From the NCBI GenBank assembly GCA_910588405.1, contig CAJUPT010000036.1, positions 5,127 through 33,512 on the forward strand: a stretch of DNA of 28,386 nt, read 5' to 3'. The notes under the pieces are model-generated. The model was given only the letters and a program-made list of their open reading frames with translations. It was not told the origin of the DNA and ran no database searches. A program made the position numbers and the translations under genes. Below, piece by piece: positions 1-8,089 of this stretch; the first letter of the stretch is position 1; each line of letters opens with the position of its first letter. The stretch comes from an uncultured Lachnospiraceae bacterium. Lineage in GTDB: Bacteria; Bacillota; Clostridia; Lachnospirales; Lachnospiraceae.

Positions 1-146
1 TAGTGCATGGGGGCTTGGGAGGGGAGTTGCGGAACTATAAAAACAGCAACGTACCATACAAGCCCCAGGAGGATTTACAGATGCTTTAGCAGCTGGAAAT
101 TCTCCTAGTGCATGGGGGCTTGGGAGGGGAGTTGCGGAACTATAAT
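1..146 (+). repeat. Dispersed leader repeat, copy R1 (tandem tail)
   Basis: This is the first of four related intergenic repeats in the window. A 40-base sequence at 1-40 recurs exactly at 106-145, so the element is a tandem with a 105-base period, cut by the window edge. Between the tails lies a nested hairpin: 59-66 (CAAGCCCC) pairs with 115-122, and 67-76 (AGGAGGATTT) pairs with 97-106 with one G-T wobble. The element ends 18 bases before the dprA start codon and points the same way. The tail shared by all copies contains a purine-rich run followed by GTTGCGGAACTATAA or a close variant. Confidence 0.85.
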
Positions 147-164
147 AAAAGAAAATAGGAATAT

Positions 165-1259
165 ATGGATGAATGTTTATACTGGCATTGGCTCTGTTCC
201 ATGGAGAAATTGAGTCCCGTGAAAAAGACCCGGCTGCTTCGTCTGTATTCATCGCCGGAGCGGCTATATAATATAGAAGAAAAACAGTTGGCGGCGCTGG
301 ATTTTCTGACGGCACGGGAGAAAAAACAGTTTTTCGACAGCAGGAATGAGGAGAAGGAATTTCGGACAACCTATGAGCAGATGGAGAAGCAGGGAATCCG
401 CCTGATTACACTGGCGGATCAGGAATATCCTGATCGTCTGCTGCATATATATGGAGCGCCATGCGGATTATATGTGAAGGGGCGGCTGCCGATGCCCAGG
501 GAGAAAAGCGCAGCGATTGTGGGAGCCAGGGGCTGCAGTCCTTATGGGCGGGAGACGGCCAGGCGGACCGGGATGCGGTTGGCAGAAGCAGGGATTCAGG
601 TAATCAGTGGCATGGCTGCAGGGATCGATGGGGCGGCCCAGTGGGGCGCTCTGGAAACCGGAACCACTTTTGCCGTTTTGGGATGCGGTGTAGATCAGTG
701 TTACCCAATCTCTAATTTTCCACTATATGAAAGACTGTCGGCGGAAGGCGGGCTTTTGTCGGAATTTCCGCCGGGTTCAAAACCGTTGTCCTGGCATTTC
801 CCTCAGAGGAATCGTCTGATCAGCGGTCTGTCCGATCTGGTAGTAGTGATCGAGGCCAGAAAAAAGAGCGGTTCTCTGATCACGGCAGAGTATGCGCTGG
901 ATCAGGGAAAGGATGTTTTCGCCCTTCCGGGACGGGTGACGGACCCTCTTTCAGAAGGCTGTCATCAGCTAATTAAAAACGGTGCGGGGCTGTTGTCCGC
1001 ACCAGAAGATATTCTGGAAGTTTTGGCTCCTCAATGGAAAAATCCGATAAAAAAACGAAAAGAAATTGAAAATGGACTTGTCTTGAATGAAAAAAAGGTG
1101 TATAGTTGTCTGGATTATCATGCCAAAAGCATGGAAGAGCTTGTGGAACAGACCGGTTTGACCGTAAAAGAAACGGCCCAGGCGCTGGTACGGCTGGAAA
1201 TTCTTGGACTGGCCAGACGGGCAGGATTCAGCCGGTATACGGCAACGACGGAATTTTGA
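165..1259 (+). CDS. dprA: DNA processing protein DprA (Smf)
   Basis: DprA binds incoming single-stranded DNA in the cytoplasm and loads RecA during natural transformation; it is also common in bacteria not known to be competent. The 364 residues match the family length. The Rossmann-like core carries GARGCSPYGRETARR, then the SGMAAGIDGAAQWGAL block, LGCGVDQCYP, and the FPQRNRLISGLSD and KSGSLITAEYALDQG segments typical of DprA. The last 70 or so residues resemble the winged-helix C-terminal domain. The start is the ATG at 165, with a rather close AGGA at 157-160. It is followed 74 bases later by topA, the usual Firmicutes order. The leader repeat R1 occupies the upstream region. Confidence 0.95.
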   Translation: MDECLYWHWLCSMEKLSPVKKTRLLRLYSSPERLYNIEEKQLAALDFLTAREKKQFFDSRNEEKEFRTTYEQMEKQGIRLITLADQEYPDRLLHIYGAPCGLYVKGRLPMPREKSAAIVGARGCSPYGRETARRTGMRLAEAGIQVISGMAAGIDGAAQWGALETGTTFAVLGCGVDQCYPISNFPLYERLSAEGGLLSEFPPGSKPLSWHFPQRNRLISGLSDLVVVIEARKKSGSLITAEYALDQGKDVFALPGRVTDPLSEGCHQLIKNGAGLLSAPEDILEVLAPQWKNPIKKRKEIENGLVLNEKKVYSCLDYHAKSMEELVEQTGLTVKETAQALVRLEILGLARRAGFSRYTATTEF

Positions 1260-1333
1260 GAGAAGCAGTACACTTGTCACAATTGCAGGCAGATAGAAAG
1301 AAGTAAGCAAGTATATAGGAGAATGAGTTTATT

Positions 1334-3394
1334 ATGGCGAAATATCTGGTTATTGTGGAGTCACCGGCGAAGGTAAAAACAATAAAGAAATTCCTGGGGG
1401 CAAATTATGAGGTGGAGGCGTCAAACGGCCATGTGCGGGACCTGCCGAAAAGCCAGCTGGGATTTGATATTGAGCATGATTATGAACCAAAATACATTAC
1501 CATAAGAGGAAAAGGCGACCTGCTGGCGAATCTGCGCAAGAAGGCGAAAAAGGCTGACAAGATTTTTCTGGCGACTGACCCTGACCGGGAGGGAGAAGCC
1601 ATCAGCTGGCATCTCTGCTATGCGCTGAAGCTGGATGAGTCGAAGGTGCAGCGGATTACCTTTAACGAGATCACAAAAAATGCGGTGAAGGCTTCCCTGA
1701 AAGCGCCCAGAGAAATCGATATGGATCTGGTGGATGCCCAGCAGGCCAGAAGAATGCTGGATCGGATGGTGGGCTACAGCATCAGTCCGCTGCTGTGGGC
1801 GAAAATTAAGAGAGGCTTAAGCGCAGGGCGGGTACAGTCCGCCGCTTTGAGACTGATCTGTGACAGGGATGATCAGATCAATGCGTTTATTCCCCAGGAG
1901 TATTGGACGTTGGATGCCCATCTGACAGAGGGAAAGTCCAGAAAAGCATTGACTGTCAAATATAAGGACACCATTGAGAATGAAGAAGAATTAAAGAAAA
2001 TCTTAAAAAATCTGGAAAATGCGGAATTCCGGATTATTTCCATAAAAAACGGAGAGCGGACGAAAAAAGCGCCGCTGCCGTTTACCACCAGCACCCTGCA
2101 GCAGGAGGCGTCAAAAACGCTGAATTATTCTACATCCAAGACCATGCGTCTGGCGCAGCAGCTCTATGAGGGTGTGGATGTAAAGGGTAGAGGCACCATG
2201 GGCGTGATCACTTATTTGCGTACGGATTCCGTTCGTGTGTCCGACGAGGCTGTGGCTATGGCCAGGGATTATGTTACGGAACAGTATGGGGCTGAGTATG
2301 TGGGAGGTTCGGTGCAGCCGGCCAAAAAGAACGGCAAGGTTCAGGATGCCCATGAGGCGATTCGTCCAACGGATATTACGATTACCCCTGTGCTGTTGAA
2401 GGATTCTCTGAGCCGGGATCAGTTCCGCCTGTATCAGCTGATCTGGAAACGGTTTGTGGCAAGCCGGATGTCATCGGCCGTATATGAGACCGTGAATGTA
2501 AAGCTTGAGGCGGCAGGCTATCCCTTTACCGCTTCCTCTTCCTGGCTGAAATTCGACGGCTTTTTATCGGTCTATACCGATGATGAGGAAAAGGCAGAGA
2601 ACAATAAGGCGGTGGCGGCACTGACCGTGGACAGCCAGCTGAAACTGAAGGAGTTTGAGAGTAAACAGCATTTTACCCAGCCGCCGGCCCATTACACGGA
2701 GGCCTCTTTAGTGAAATCTCTGGAGGAGGACGGGATTGGCCGTCCCAGTACCTATGCCCCGATTATCACCACGCTGCTGGCCAGAAGGTATATTATAAAG
2801 GAAAATAAAAATCTTTATGTGACGGAGCTGGGAGAAGCGGTTAACGACATGATGCTGCAGGCATTTCCCACCATTGTGGATACCAGCTTTACGGCGAATA
2901 TGGAGTCCCTTCTGGATATGGTAGAGGAGGGAAAGGTAGCCTGGAAGACGGTGATCCGCAATTTTTACCCCGATTTGGAGGCTGCCGTAAAAGCCGGGGA
3001 GGAAGAATTGGAAAAGGTGCAGATCGCAGACGAGGTTTCCGATGTGGTGTGTGAGCTGTGCGGCCGGAACATGGTATTTAAGTATGGTCCTCACGGGAAG
3101 TTTTTGGCCTGTCCCGGATTTCCGGAATGTAAGAATACGAAGCCGTATTTTGAGAAAATCGGCGTGCGGTGTCCGAAGTGCGGCGGGGAGATTCTGATCA
3201 AGAAAACCAAGAAGGGCAGAAGATATTATGGCTGCGAGAACAGTCCCGAATGCGATTTTATGTCCTGGCAGAAGCCGTCCAATGAGAAATGTCCAAAGTG
3301 CGGCGGATATATGATCGAGAGGGGAAACAAACTGACATGCGCGGACCAAACTTGTGGTTATGCGGCAAATAAACCAAAAGAACAAGCAATTTAG
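1334..3394 (+). CDS. topA: DNA topoisomerase I
   Basis: This type IA topoisomerase relaxes negatively supercoiled DNA. The 686 residues are the normal length for Firmicutes. The N-terminal Toprim domain begins KYLVIVESPAKVKTIKKFLG and includes the acidic DPDREGEAISWH motif. The catalytic tyrosine is Y294 in GVITYLRTDSVRVSDEA. The C-terminal end carries three Cys-rich zinc-ribbon repeats (CELCGRN, CPKCGGE and CPKCGGY, each with a second Cys pair), of which the last is the shortest. AGGAGA at 1317-1322 lies 11 bases before the ATG. It probably shares a transcript with dprA, as no terminator is seen between them. Confidence 0.97.
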   Translation: MAKYLVIVESPAKVKTIKKFLGANYEVEASNGHVRDLPKSQLGFDIEHDYEPKYITIRGKGDLLANLRKKAKKADKIFLATDPDREGEAISWHLCYALKLDESKVQRITFNEITKNAVKASLKAPREIDMDLVDAQQARRMLDRMVGYSISPLLWAKIKRGLSAGRVQSAALRLICDRDDQINAFIPQEYWTLDAHLTEGKSRKALTVKYKDTIENEEELKKILKNLENAEFRIISIKNGERTKKAPLPFTTSTLQQEASKTLNYSTSKTMRLAQQLYEGVDVKGRGTMGVITYLRTDSVRVSDEAVAMARDYVTEQYGAEYVGGSVQPAKKNGKVQDAHEAIRPTDITITPVLLKDSLSRDQFRLYQLIWKRFVASRMSSAVYETVNVKLEAAGYPFTASSSWLKFDGFLSVYTDDEEKAENNKAVAALTVDSQLKLKEFESKQHFTQPPAHYTEASLVKSLEEDGIGRPSTYAPIITTLLARRYIIKENKNLYVTELGEAVNDMMLQAFPTIVDTSFTANMESLLDMVEEGKVAWKTVIRNFYPDLEAAVKAGEEELEKVQIADEVSDVVCELCGRNMVFKYGPHGKFLACPGFPECKNTKPYFEKIGVRCPKCGGEILIKKTKKGRRYYGCENSPECDFMSWQKPSNEKCPKCGGYMIERGNKLTCADQTCGYAANKPKEQAI

Positions 3395-3426
3395 CCAATT
3401 TACGCAAAAGATTTGCGCAAAACTGC

Positions 3427-3455
3427 TTGCTTTTCGGAAACCGCTATGATAGTAT
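3427..3455 (+). promoter_or_regulatory. Predicted codY promoter
   Basis: TTGCTT at 3427-3432 and TAGTAT at 3450-3455 are 17 bases apart, and a TGA just before the -10 gives an extended -10 (TGn). It lies 59 bases before the codY ATG. A TTTTCGGAAA core at 3431-3440, resembling the centre of the CodY box, sits in the spacer. Confidence 0.55.
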
Positions 3456-3513
3456 AAAAACAGTATTGGCAACTTGCGATTTTCTATTCTATATTCTAAA
3501 GAGGAGGATTGTA

Positions 3514-4281
3514 ATGAGTGTACAATTGCTGGATAAGACAAGAAAAATTAACAAGCTGCTGCACAATAATAACTCGTCAAAGGTAGTTTTTAATGATATC
3601 TGTGAAGTGCTCAGTGAGATTTTAGATTCAAATATATTGGTAATCAGCAAAAAGGGTAAGGTATTGGGAGTAGGCTTGTGCAAGGGTGTGGAGGAGATCA
3701 CGGAGCTGATTACCGGACAGGTGGGAGCGCATATCGACGAACTGCTGAACGAACGTCTCTTAAGCGTTCTTTCCACAAAGGAAAATGTAAACCTGGCTAC
3801 CCTTGGGTTTATGGAGAAGATTGACATGTACCAGGCGATTATCACGCCGATCGACATTGCAGGAGAACGACTTGGTACGTTGTTTATTTATAAATGTGAT
3901 GCCCAGTACGATATAGATGACATCATCCTCAGCGAATACGGCACTGCGGTGGTAGGTTTGGAGATGATGCGTTCTGTCAATGAGGAGAGCGCGGAGGAGC
4001 AGAGAAAGGTTAATATCGTCAGGTCCGCAATCAGCACGCTGTCATTTTCCGAGTTGGAGGCGATTCAGCATATCTTTGACGAGCTGGACGGAAACGAGGG
4101 CATTCTGGTGGCCAGTAAGATTGCGGACAGGGTGGGAATCACCCGTTCGGTTATCGTAAACGCACTGCGGAAGTTTGAGAGTGCCGGCGTGATCGAGTCC
4201 CGTTCCTCAGGAATGAAGGGAACATACATCAAGGTAATCAACGACGTGGTGTTCGGGGAACTGCGGAAGCTGCGTAAATAG
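3514..4281 (+). CDS. codY: GTP-sensing global regulator CodY
   Basis: CodY is a dimeric cytoplasmic DNA-binding protein that senses GTP and branched-chain amino acids. It represses amino acid biosynthesis, transport and other stationary-phase genes when nutrients are plentiful. The 255 residues match the family (about 259). The N-terminal GAF-type domain begins MSVQLLDKTRKINKLL. The C-terminal winged helix holds ASKIADRVGITRSVIVNALR and the GMKGTYIKV end, nearly identical to the Bacillus protein. The start at 3514 is set by a strong GAGGAGG at 3501-3507; an upstream in-frame extension to 3427 would lie over the promoter and is rejected. Confidence 0.98.
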   Translation: MSVQLLDKTRKINKLLHNNNSSKVVFNDICEVLSEILDSNILVISKKGKVLGVGLCKGVEEITELITGQVGAHIDELLNERLLSVLSTKENVNLATLGFMEKIDMYQAIITPIDIAGERLGTLFIYKCDAQYDIDDIILSEYGTAVVGLEMMRSVNEESAEEQRKVNIVRSAISTLSFSELEAIQHIFDELDGNEGILVASKIADRVGITRSVIVNALRKFESAGVIESRSSGMKGTYIKVINDVVFGELRKLRK

Positions 4282-4307
4282 TTGCCAATAAATGGAGTTT
4301 TGAAGTT

Positions 4308-4332
4308 AAGCGGCGTTTCGGCCGCTTGCTTT
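4308..4332 (+). terminator. Probable codY terminator
   Basis: AAGCGGC at 4308-4314 pairs with GCCGCTT at 4321-4327 around a 6-base loop, 26 bases after the codY stop. The following GCTTTATAT is only moderately T-rich, so efficiency is uncertain. Confidence 0.6.
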
Positions 4333-4387
4333 ATATCATAGGAAATATTTCAAATTTTCCTGTCACATAAAGGCTATAAACAATTTT

Positions 4388-4415
4388 TTGAATTCTTCTG
4401 TATTTTGCGTAAATA
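4388..4415 (+). promoter_or_regulatory. Possible gmd promoter
   Basis: TTGAAT at 4388-4393 and TAAATA at 4410-4415, 16 bases apart, lie between the codY terminator and gmd in an AT-rich stretch. The match to consensus is moderate, but a promoter is expected here because the codY transcript appears to end upstream. Confidence 0.35.
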
Positions 4416-4450
4416 ATAGATTGAAAAAGAAAGTTGAGGATTGATTGGAC

Positions 4451-5539
4451 ATGAAGAAAGCGTTTATCACAGGTGTTACCGGACAGGACGGCTCTTATCT
4501 GGCGGAACTTTTGTTGGAGAAGGGATATGACGTGCATGGGATGATTCGCCGTTCTTCCGTGGATTACCGGGAGCGGATCGCTCATCTGGAGGGCAGAGAG
4601 AACTTCCATCTCCATTATGGTGATTTGGGAGATTCCATGAGTCTGGTGGCGATTATTGGCAAGGTGCGCCCGGATGAAATATACAATCTGGCGGCTCAGA
4701 GCCATGTGCAGGTGTCCTTTGATGTGCCGGAATATACGGCGGATGTGGTGGCTACCGGTGTGCTGCGGATATTGGAGGCAGTGCGGGTGTGCGGCCTGAC
4801 AGAGACCTGCCGAATTTATCAGGCATCTACCTCAGAACTTTACGGCAAGGTAGAGGAGGTGCCTCAGAATGAGAATACGCCCTTTCATCCTTACAGTCCT
4901 TATGCGGTGGCCAAGCAATACGGCTACTGGATTGTGAAAGAATATCGGGAGGCTTATCAGATGTTCTGCTGCTCCGGCATTTTGTTTAACCATGAGTCCG
5001 AGCGGCGGGGAGAGACTTTTGTTACCAGAAAGATTACCCTTGCAGCAGCCAGAATCAGGCAGGGAAAGCAGGACAAGCTGTATCTGGGCAACCTGTCCAG
5101 TCTCCGGGACTGGGGCTATGCCAAGGATTATGTGGAATGCATGTGGCTGATTCTTCAGAATGATAAGCCGGAGGATTTTGTGATTGCAACCGGGGAACAG
5201 CATTCTGTCAGAGAGTTCTGCCAGCTGGCCTTCCACTATGCGGGAATCGAGCTGGAATTTACCGGCGAGGGTATGGAGGAGAAAGGAATCGATCAGGCTA
5301 CCGGCAAGGTGCTGGTGGAGGTTTCCCCTGATTTCTACCGTCCTACCGATGTGGTGAATCTGTGGGGAGATCCGACGAAAGCGAAAACGGTGCTTGGCTG
5401 GAATCCCACCAAAACCAGTTTTGAGGAGCTGGTGAAGATTATGGTGGAGCATGATATGGAAAAAGCGGCGGTAGAACGGGCTGAGGAGCATATCAAGTGC
5501 AATCTGGAAGAATATCTGGAAAAGGGCGTAGTGAAGTAG
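4451..5539 (+). CDS. gmd: GDP-mannose 4,6-dehydratase
   Basis: It converts GDP-D-mannose to GDP-4-keto-6-deoxymannose, the first committed step to GDP-L-fucose. It is a short-chain dehydrogenase-type NADP enzyme of 362 residues, the usual length. The glycine motif GVTGQDG (residues 8-14) binds the cofactor, followed by IRRSS, the ASTSELYG catalytic Ser/Glu segment and the YSPYAVAKQYGYW Tyr-Lys pair. GILFNHESERRGETFVTRKI is a hallmark of Gmd. The ATG at 4451 lies 10 bases after GAGGA; a TTG at 4445 would add two residues but is too close to that site. It heads a four-gene nucleotide-sugar block. Confidence 0.95.
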   Translation: MKKAFITGVTGQDGSYLAELLLEKGYDVHGMIRRSSVDYRERIAHLEGRENFHLHYGDLGDSMSLVAIIGKVRPDEIYNLAAQSHVQVSFDVPEYTADVVATGVLRILEAVRVCGLTETCRIYQASTSELYGKVEEVPQNENTPFHPYSPYAVAKQYGYWIVKEYREAYQMFCCSGILFNHESERRGETFVTRKITLAAARIRQGKQDKLYLGNLSSLRDWGYAKDYVECMWLILQNDKPEDFVIATGEQHSVREFCQLAFHYAGIELEFTGEGMEEKGIDQATGKVLVEVSPDFYRPTDVVNLWGDPTKAKTVLGWNPTKTSFEELVKIMVEHDMEKAAVERAEEHIKCNLEEYLEKGVVK

Positions 5540-5543
5540 GACA

Positions 5544-5640
5544 ACGCGAAAGAACATGCGTCAGAAAAGAGGAAAGTTGGGAAGTGAACTTCCCAATCTA
5601 CCTGTATGACGCGAAAGAACACGCGTCAGAAAAGAGGAAA
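5544..5640 (+). repeat. Duplicated SD-containing leader between gmd and fcl
   Basis: A 32-base segment at 5544-5575 recurs at 5609-5640 with one difference. Each copy holds a small hairpin (ACGCG with YGCGT) and ends in AGAGGAAA, the SD of fcl in the second copy. Between them lies a palindrome: TTGGGAAGT at 5577-5585 pairs with ACTTCCCAA at 5588-5596. Only the second SD precedes a gene; no start codon follows the first. Confidence 0.8.
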
Positions 5641-5645
5641 TAGCA

Positions 5646-6590
5646 ATGATGGAGAAAAGTGCGAAGATTTATGTGGCCGGGCATAGAGGCATGGTGGGCT
5701 CCGCCATTATACGGGAGTTAGAGCGGCAGGGGTATACGAATATCATTACCCGTACCCATGCTCAGCTGGATTTGTGCCGTCAGGAGGCAGTGGAACGATT
5801 TTTTGAGGAAGAAAAGCCGGAATATGTGTTTTTAGCTGCTGCGAAGGTGGGCGGCATTGTGGCAAACCAGAGCGCGCTGGCGGATTTTATGTATAACAAT
5901 ATGACCTTGGAAATGAACGTGATTCATGCGGCCTGGAAAAACGGATGTAAGAAGCTGGAATTCCTCGGCTCCTCCTGCATCTATCCCAAAATGGCACCCC
6001 AGCCCATGAAGGAAAGCTGCCTGCTGACCAGTGCGCTGGAAGAGACCAATGAGGCCTATGCCCTAGCCAAGATATCAGGGCTGAAATATTGCGAGTATCT
6101 GAACCGTCAATATGGAACCGATTATATTTCCGTGATGCCGACCAATCTGTACGGGCCCAATGACAATTATCATCCTACTCACAGCCATGTGCTCCCTGCG
6201 CTGATTCGTCGTTTTCATGAGGCGAAGGAGCAGAATCTGCCCTATGTGACCTGCTGGGGTGACGGCAGCCCGCTGCGGGAGTTTCTCTATGTGGATGACC
6301 TGGCCAACCTGTGTGTGTTCCTGATGAACAATTACAGCGGTAATGAGACAGTGAACGCTGGAACAGGGAAGGAGCTGACGATTAAGGAACTGACGGAGCT
6401 GGTGGCAAAGGTGATCGGTTACACCGGTGAAATCCGCTGGGACCCGGAAAAGCCCAACGGCACGCCCCGAAAGCTGTTGGATGTGTCAAAGAGCGCCGCT
6501 ATGGGATGGCATTATCAGACGGAGTTGGAGGATGGCATCCGCCTTTCTTATCAGGACTTTTTGAGCAATCCGATGCGCGCAGAGCGATAA
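5646..6590 (+). CDS. fcl: GDP-L-fucose synthase
   Basis: This epimerase/reductase completes GDP-L-fucose synthesis from the Gmd product using NADPH. The 314 residues fit the WcaG/Fcl family. The N-terminal GHRGMVGSAI binds the cofactor. The catalytic Ser lies in FLGSSCIYPK (S109/S110), and Y138 and K142 form the Tyr-x3-Lys pair in NEAYALAKISG. MPTNLYGPNDNYHP and PLREFLYVDDLA are family signatures. GAGGAA lies 6 bases before the first of two adjacent ATGs; the second (5649) would remove only one residue. The gene follows gmd by 106 bases. Confidence 0.95.
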   Translation: MMEKSAKIYVAGHRGMVGSAIIRELERQGYTNIITRTHAQLDLCRQEAVERFFEEEKPEYVFLAAAKVGGIVANQSALADFMYNNMTLEMNVIHAAWKNGCKKLEFLGSSCIYPKMAPQPMKESCLLTSALEETNEAYALAKISGLKYCEYLNRQYGTDYISVMPTNLYGPNDNYHPTHSHVLPALIRRFHEAKEQNLPYVTCWGDGSPLREFLYVDDLANLCVFLMNNYSGNETVNAGTGKELTIKELTELVAKVIGYTGEIRWDPEKPNGTPRKLLDVSKSAAMGWHYQTELEDGIRLSYQDFLSNPMRAER

Positions 6591-6599
6591 AACTTTGGT

Positions 6600-6766
6600 A
6601 GTGTCAAGTGATTTATGAAGAACGGCAGCGTACCGGACAACAAAATAGTAAGCGGCTAAAGAATATCTGCTGACTATTTTGTATGCATCGCACGTAAGGG
6701 TCTAAAGAACAGACCCTAAGTGCTTGTAGCAAAGCCCCGGGAGGGAAGCTGCGGAACTTTAATAGA
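6600..6766 (+). repeat. Dispersed leader repeat, copy R2
   Basis: This copy begins about 10 bases after the fcl stop and ends about 10 bases before the manC start, so it fills the whole gap. It consists mainly of the second hairpin module. ACAAAATAGT at 6640-6649 pairs perfectly with 6673-6682, with an inner AGCGG/CTGCT stem. AGGGTCT at 6697-6703 pairs with AGACCCT at 6711-6717. It ends in the shared GGGAGGGAAGCTGCGGAACT tail. Its left end aligns with that of R3. Confidence 0.85.
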
Positions 6767-6775
6767 GGTTTGCAT

Positions 6776-8089
6776 ATGAACATTATATTGCTTTCAGGAG
6801 GCTCGGGAAAACGGCTTTGGCCTCTTTCCAATGAGATCCGTTCCAAACAGTTTATTAAAATTTTTAAGAATGAGGATGGGTATGAATCCATGGTGCAGAG
6901 GGTGTTCCGGCAGATTCGCAAGGTGGATCGGAATGCGAAGATTACCGTGGCCACCTCCAAAACCCAGGTTTCTGCCCTGCACAATCAATTGGGAGAACAC
7001 GTGGGTATTTCCGTGGAGCCATGCAGACGGGACACCTTTCCGGCGATTGCCCTGGCATCGGCCTATCTTCATGATATCCAAGGCGTTTCTGAGGATGAGG
7101 CAGTGGTAGTCTGCCCTGTGGACCCTTATGTGGAGGATGATTATTTTGAAGCATTAAACAGACTGGGAAAGCTGGCGGAGTCAGGGGAGGCAAATCTGGT
7201 TCTGATGGGTATACAGCCCACCTATCCCAGTGAAAAATACGGGTACATTATTCCGGCAGATCATGGAGAGGTCAGCAGGGTGAATACCTTTAAGGAGAAG
7301 CCTGATGAAAAGACGGCCCGCGATTATATTGCAAAGGGCGCGCTCTGGAATGGCGGTGTGTTTGCCTATCAATTACGATATCTGTTAAACAAGGCCCACG
7401 AGCTGATTGATTTTACGGACTATGAGGACCTGTATGCAAAGTATGATACCTTGGAAAAGATCAGCTTTGACTATGCGGTGGCGGAGAAGGAAGCCAGCAT
7501 CCAGGTGATGCGCTTTGCCGGAGCCTGGAAGGATCTTGGCACATGGAATACGCTGACAGAGGCCATGGAGGATACCAGCATTGGAGATGCGGTGATGAAT
7601 GACAGCTGTGAGAATGTTCATGTGATCAATGAACTGGATGTGCCTGTTCTGTGCATGGGTTTGAAGAATGTGGTGGTATCTGCCAGCTCCGAAGGAATTT
7701 TGGTTTCCGATAAGGAGCAATCCAGCTATATCAAGCCCTATGTGGATCAGATTCACCAGCAGGTAATGTTTGCGGACAAGTCCTGGGGGAGTTTTCAGGT
7801 AATCGATATCGAGGAAGAAAGCATGACGGTCAAAGTTACGCTGAATCCGGGACACTCCATGAATTATCACAGTCATGAGAGACGGGACGAGGTATGGACT
7901 GTCATATCCGGCGAGGGTCGGACCATTGTGGATGGTATGGAGCAGCCGGTAAAAGCCGGAGATGTAATAACCATGGAAGCGGGCTGCCGTCATACGATTA
8001 TTGCGGACACAGAGCTGAAGGTAATCGAGGTTCAGCTTGGCAGGGAGATCAGTGTGCATGATAAACAAAAGTATGAGCTGGAAGGATGA
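6776..8089 (+). CDS. manC: Mannose-1-phosphate guanylyltransferase with cupin domain
   Basis: It makes GDP-mannose from mannose-1-phosphate and GTP, feeding Gmd. The N-terminal nucleotidyltransferase domain starts MNIILLSGGSGKRLWPLSN, the pyrophosphorylase signature, and contains VCPVDPYV, FKEKPDEKTA and the WNGGVFAYQ segment. The last 100 or so residues form a cupin domain (KSWGSFQVID, then NYHSHERRDEVWTVISGEG with the HxH and Glu metal-ligand pattern), as in the bifunctional PMI/GMP family. At 437 residues it is slightly shorter than the usual 460-480. The ATG at 6776 has AGAGG 7 bases upstream; an in-frame TTG at 6770 overlaps that site. manA overlaps its 3' end. Confidence 0.93.
   Translation: MNIILLSGGSGKRLWPLSNEIRSKQFIKIFKNEDGYESMVQRVFRQIRKVDRNAKITVATSKTQVSALHNQLGEHVGISVEPCRRDTFPAIALASAYLHDIQGVSEDEAVVVCPVDPYVEDDYFEALNRLGKLAESGEANLVLMGIQPTYPSEKYGYIIPADHGEVSRVNTFKEKPDEKTARDYIAKGALWNGGVFAYQLRYLLNKAHELIDFTDYEDLYAKYDTLEKISFDYAVAEKEASIQVMRFAGAWKDLGTWNTLTEAMEDTSIGDAVMNDSCENVHVINELDVPVLCMGLKNVVVSASSEGILVSDKEQSSYIKPYVDQIHQQVMFADKSWGSFQVIDIEEESMTVKVTLNPGHSMNYHSHERRDEVWTVISGEGRTIVDGMEQPVKAGDVITMEAGCRHTIIADTELKVIEVQLGREISVHDKQKYELEG

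Noticed and set aside
120..146. TTGGGA and TATAAT in the tail of repeats R1 and R4 as a mobile promoter
   Set aside because: The spacing is only 15 bases, the predicted start of transcription would fall on or inside the SD site, and R2 and R3 do not keep TATAAT.
2708..3541. 277-codon minus-strand ORF opposite topA
   Set aside because: It is a shadow of topA, whose motifs are complete, and has no recognisable domain.
4340..4365. CodY box upstream of gmd
   Set aside because: Only a half site (AATTTTC) is present; the second half does not match.
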